Shown here: positions 61,277 to 64,000 of the stretch, piece by piece
Position numbering within the stretch: position 1 is the stretch's first letter
How the letters are laid out: each line of letters opens with the position of its first letter
Assembly: GCA_005881885.1 (NCBI GenBank)
Contig: VBDX01000131.1
Location: 31,352 to 95,351 of the forward strand
Reading direction: 5' to 3'
Source: Chloroflexota bacterium
GTDB lineage: Bacteria; Chloroflexota; Limnocylindria; P2-11E
DNA: 64,000 nucleotides
Notes under the pieces: model-generated
What the model was told of the DNA's origin: nothing
Seen by the model: the letters and a program-made list of their open reading frames with translations, nothing else
Database searches by the model: none
Made by a program: the position numbers and the translations under genes

Positions 61277-62496
61277 GAGCAACGGGGGCTGAGCCCCCCT
61301 CGAACCCCCCGCCACTGACGGGGGTCCGGGTCATCGAGGTCGGCAATTACATGGCGGGTCCCTTCTGCGGCATGCAGCTCGCCGATCTTGGCGCGGACAT
61401 CGTGAAAGTCGAGAGCCCTCGAGGCGGCGACTTCGCCCGACTCCTCGAGCCGCTCGCGAACGGCGAAAGTGGGAACTTCGCTCGGCTCAATCGGGACAAG
61501 CGCAGCCTCGCGATAGATCTGAAGCACGCGGAGGGCCGCGAGGTCTTTCGGCGACTCGCCCGCCACGCCGACGTCATCGTCGAGAATCTGCGGCCCGGCA
61601 CGATGGATGAGCTCGGACTCTCTCCCCGGTCGCTGCTGGCCGCAAACCCCCGTCTGGTCTACGTCGCTCTGACAGGATTTGGCCTCGATGGTCCGTACGC
61701 GGACCGGCCCGCGCTCGACATCATCGTGCAAGGCCTGAGCGGCCTCATGAGCGTCACCGGCGAAGAGGGCGGCGCGCCGGTGAAGGTCGGCGTCTCGATC
61801 GCCGACCTGACCGCTGCGCTCTACGCCACGGTGGCGACGCTCGCGGCGCTACGGGCGCGCGACCGCGACGGTGCCGGCCAGCTCGTGGACGTCTCGATGT
61901 TCGAGTCCGCGGTTTCGCTCGCCGTGTGGGAGGCGGGGATCCACTTCACGACCGGAGAGGTCCCGCACGCCGCTGGTTCGGCGCACAAGCTCGTCGCGCC
62001 ATACCAGGCCGTGGCCGCGTCGGACCGGCCATTCACCCTCGGAGCGACGACGCCGGCCAACTGGGCCGCGTTCTGTCGCACGCTAGGGATCGAATCGCTC
62101 GAGCACGACCCGCGCTACGCCGACGCCAACGCCCGACTCCGGCATCGCGCGGAGCTCATCGCCGCGATCGAAGCGGTTACCCGGACGCGGCCGGCGGCGC
62201 ACTGGCTTGCGCTGCTCCGAGCGGCCGGCGTGCCCTGCGGCGAGATCGCCGACTACCGCGACGTCTTCGTCGACCCGCATCTTCGCGCGCGCGGTTTCTT
62301 CGTCGACCTACCACATCCGGTGCTCGGCACGCTGCGCGGTCTCGGCTCGCCGCTCCGCCTCGAACGCACGCCGGTGCGGCACCGTCGCGCCGGCCCACGC
62401 CTGGGCGAGCACAATGCCGACGTCCTTCGTGAGCTCGGCTGTACCGACGCCGACGTCGCCCGCCTCGAGCACGACGGTGTGATCTCCGGCGCATGA
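61261..62496 (+). CDS. CaiB/BaiF (type III) CoA-transferase
   Basis: GVRVIEVGNYMAGPFCGMQLADLGADIVKVE. Confidence 0.95.
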   Translation: MGNLLGATGAEPPSNPPPLTGVRVIEVGNYMAGPFCGMQLADLGADIVKVESPRGGDFARLLEPLANGESGNFARLNRDKRSLAIDLKHAEGREVFRRLARHADVIVENLRPGTMDELGLSPRSLLAANPRLVYVALTGFGLDGPYADRPALDIIVQGLSGLMSVTGEEGGAPVKVGVSIADLTAALYATVATLAALRARDRDGAGQLVDVSMFESAVSLAVWEAGIHFTTGEVPHAAGSAHKLVAPYQAVAASDRPFTLGATTPANWAAFCRTLGIESLEHDPRYADANARLRHRAELIAAIEAVTRTRPAAHWLALLRAAGVPCGEIADYRDVFVDPHLRARGFFVDLPHPVLGTLRGLGSPLRLERTPVRHRRAGPRLGEHNADVLRELGCTDADVARLEHDGVISGA

Positions 62497-63269
62497 CGGA
62501 AGAGATCCGGCCCGAACGCCGCGGCGACGCGCTCTGGATCACGGTGGACCGCCCCATCGCGCGCAACGCCATGACGTTCGCCATGTACGAGCGCATCGCG
62601 GCGATCTGCCGGGACGCGAACGCGGACGCGTCGGTCCGGGCGGTGGTGATCACGGGCGCAGGTGAGGCGTTCGTGGCCGGTACGGATATCGCGCAATTCC
62701 GTGACTTCGCCACAGCCGAGCAGGCCCTCGAGTACGAGCGCCGCATGGACGACTGGCTCGGTGCGATCGAAGGCGTCCGGGTGCCCACGATCGCCGCGCT
62801 CAGCGGCCCCGTTATCGGTGGCGGGCTGGCGATGGCCGCCGCATGCGATCTGCGCGTCGCGACGCCGTCGGCGAAGTTCGGTGTCCCTGTCGCGCGCACA
62901 CTTGGCAACTGCTTTTCGGCTGCCAACCTCGTGCGGCTCTCAGCCCTCGTTGGCATAGGCCGCGTGAAGGAGCTCGTGCTGACGGCGCGCCTCATCGATG
63001 CGCAGGAGGCGCGCGCGATCGGACTGGTGAGTGAGGTCGTCGCTGGGGAAGACGCCCTGGTCAAGCGCGTGGACGAGCTCGTCGAGACGCTCGCATCCTT
63101 CGCCCCGCTCACGCTGCACGCGACGAAAGAGACGCTCCGCCGCATCCGCCGGCGAATGCTGCCGTACGAGGCCAGCGACTTGGTCGCGCTCTGCTACACG
63201 AGCGACGACTTCCGCGAAGGTGTGGCCGCCTTCATCGAGCGGCGAAAGCCGGTGTGGAAAGGCCAGTGA
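62493..63269 (+). CDS. Enoyl-CoA hydratase/isomerase family protein
   Basis: ITGAGEAFVAGTDIAQF, AALSGPVIGGGLAMAAACDLRVA. Confidence 0.95.
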   Translation: MTEEIRPERRGDALWITVDRPIARNAMTFAMYERIAAICRDANADASVRAVVITGAGEAFVAGTDIAQFRDFATAEQALEYERRMDDWLGAIEGVRVPTIAALSGPVIGGGLAMAAACDLRVATPSAKFGVPVARTLGNCFSAANLVRLSALVGIGRVKELVLTARLIDAQEARAIGLVSEVVAGEDALVKRVDELVETLASFAPLTLHATKETLRRIRRRMLPYEASDLVALCYTSDDFREGVAAFIERRKPVWKGQ

Positions 63270-63748
63270 CGCGCTTCCATGAGGAGCAGCACTTTCACGG
63301 TGCGCTCATGGGATTGCTGCTCGTGGCCATGATCTTCGTCGTTGTCGTCACGGTGATGGCCGTGGTGTTCGCGCGGCCGGACGACGCGCTCCTCCTCGCG
63401 ATCGCGCCGGTCGTGATCGTGCTCGTCGCTTCACTCTTCTCGCTCTCGCATCTCGATGTCGACGTCACCGACAGAGGCGTGCGCATCGCGTTCCGCTACT
63501 TGTGGCCGACGCGTCTCATTCGATTCGAGGACATCCTCGGTCTGGAAGTGAGGCGATACCGTCCGCTGCTCGAGTACGGTGGTTGGGGAGTGCGCCTCGG
63601 GCCCGCGGGCTGGGCATACACGACCGGCGGCAACGAGGGCGTCCAGCTGCGACTCCGCACAGGGATCCCGGTTCTCATCGGCTCGAAGCACCCGCGGGAG
63701 CTCGAGGCGGCTGTCCGTGTGGGGATCGAGGGTGCCGCCAGGACGTGA
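63266..63748 (+). CDS. Hypothetical two-TM membrane protein
   Basis: GTG start overlapping previous stop; two TMs. Confidence 0.65.
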   Translation: MTRFHEEQHFHGALMGLLLVAMIFVVVVTVMAVVFARPDDALLLAIAPVVIVLVASLFSLSHLDVDVTDRGVRIAFRYLWPTRLIRFEDILGLEVRRYRPLLEYGGWGVRLGPAGWAYTTGGNEGVQLRLRTGIPVLIGSKHPRELEAAVRVGIEGAART

Positions 63749-64000
63749 CGAGGATTCTCCGGATGGGTGGGATCGCACTCGCCTTCTGGATCGTGGTCGT
63801 AGGGATCTGGGCTTTGGTTGATTCGTTCAACGAACCGCTCCCGGAGCTTCAGCCTGTCGCCGGGATCATGTTGGTCGTCCTCGGGACCGGCCTGGTTCTC
63901 GCGGCTGTGGGTGGAGTCCGCACTCCGAGGGTCGCGGCCGCGCCTACGGCGACGATGACGACTAACGGTCGGTCTAGGCCGTCCGCAACCTCGGATCCAA
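63745..64000 (+). CDS. Hypothetical membrane protein (truncated by window end)
   Basis: GTGA overlap; MTRILRMGGIALAFWIVVVGIWALV... Confidence 0.5.
   Translation, partial: MTRILRMGGIALAFWIVVVGIWALVDSFNEPLPELQPVAGIMLVVLGTGLVLAAVGGVRTPRVAAAPTATMTTNGRSRPSATSDP

Overview
High-GC bacterial chromosome segment, probably Chloroflexota-like (inferred from gene content and order, not proven), spanning the replication-origin neighbourhood. Main blocks: end of a transaldolase; holA-comEC-comEA; leuS under a T-box leader; rodA-mrdA-mreD; parS-parA-parB-gyrB-thioesterase-gyrA; ftsE-ftsX-M23 peptidase; smpB; ABC and MFS exporters with MarR; ssrA (tmRNA); jag-yidC-yidD-rnpA-rpmH diverging from dnaA-dnaN-recF-dciA with an oriC-like intergenic region; a PP2C-like/propeller protein with a rhomboid; DUF151 and lysA; a glycosyltransferase cluster; PP2C with a PASTA kinase; a pentose-phosphate cluster (opcA-zwf-gnd-tkt-gluconokinase); lemA-htpX; and acyl-CoA genes. 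Strongest unusual signals: (1) a complete tRNA-Ala(GGC) gene nested inside the leuS T-box riboswitch, between the decoding stems and the antiterminator; (2) a 157-aa mini-intein in GyrA at the GNFG|S site, different from the mycobacterial GyrA intein site; (3) a giant GT-C + PMT fusion with a propeller-like domain inserted in the first PMT loop; (4) an attenuator-like structured element with a 14-nt match to the anti-Shine-Dalgarno, replacing the end of an M23 gene upstream of smpB; (5) a degenerate PP2C-TM-propeller protein coupled to a rhomboid; (6) several apparent non-canonical start codons (CTG, ATA). All calls come from reading the sequence; no searches or folding were run.
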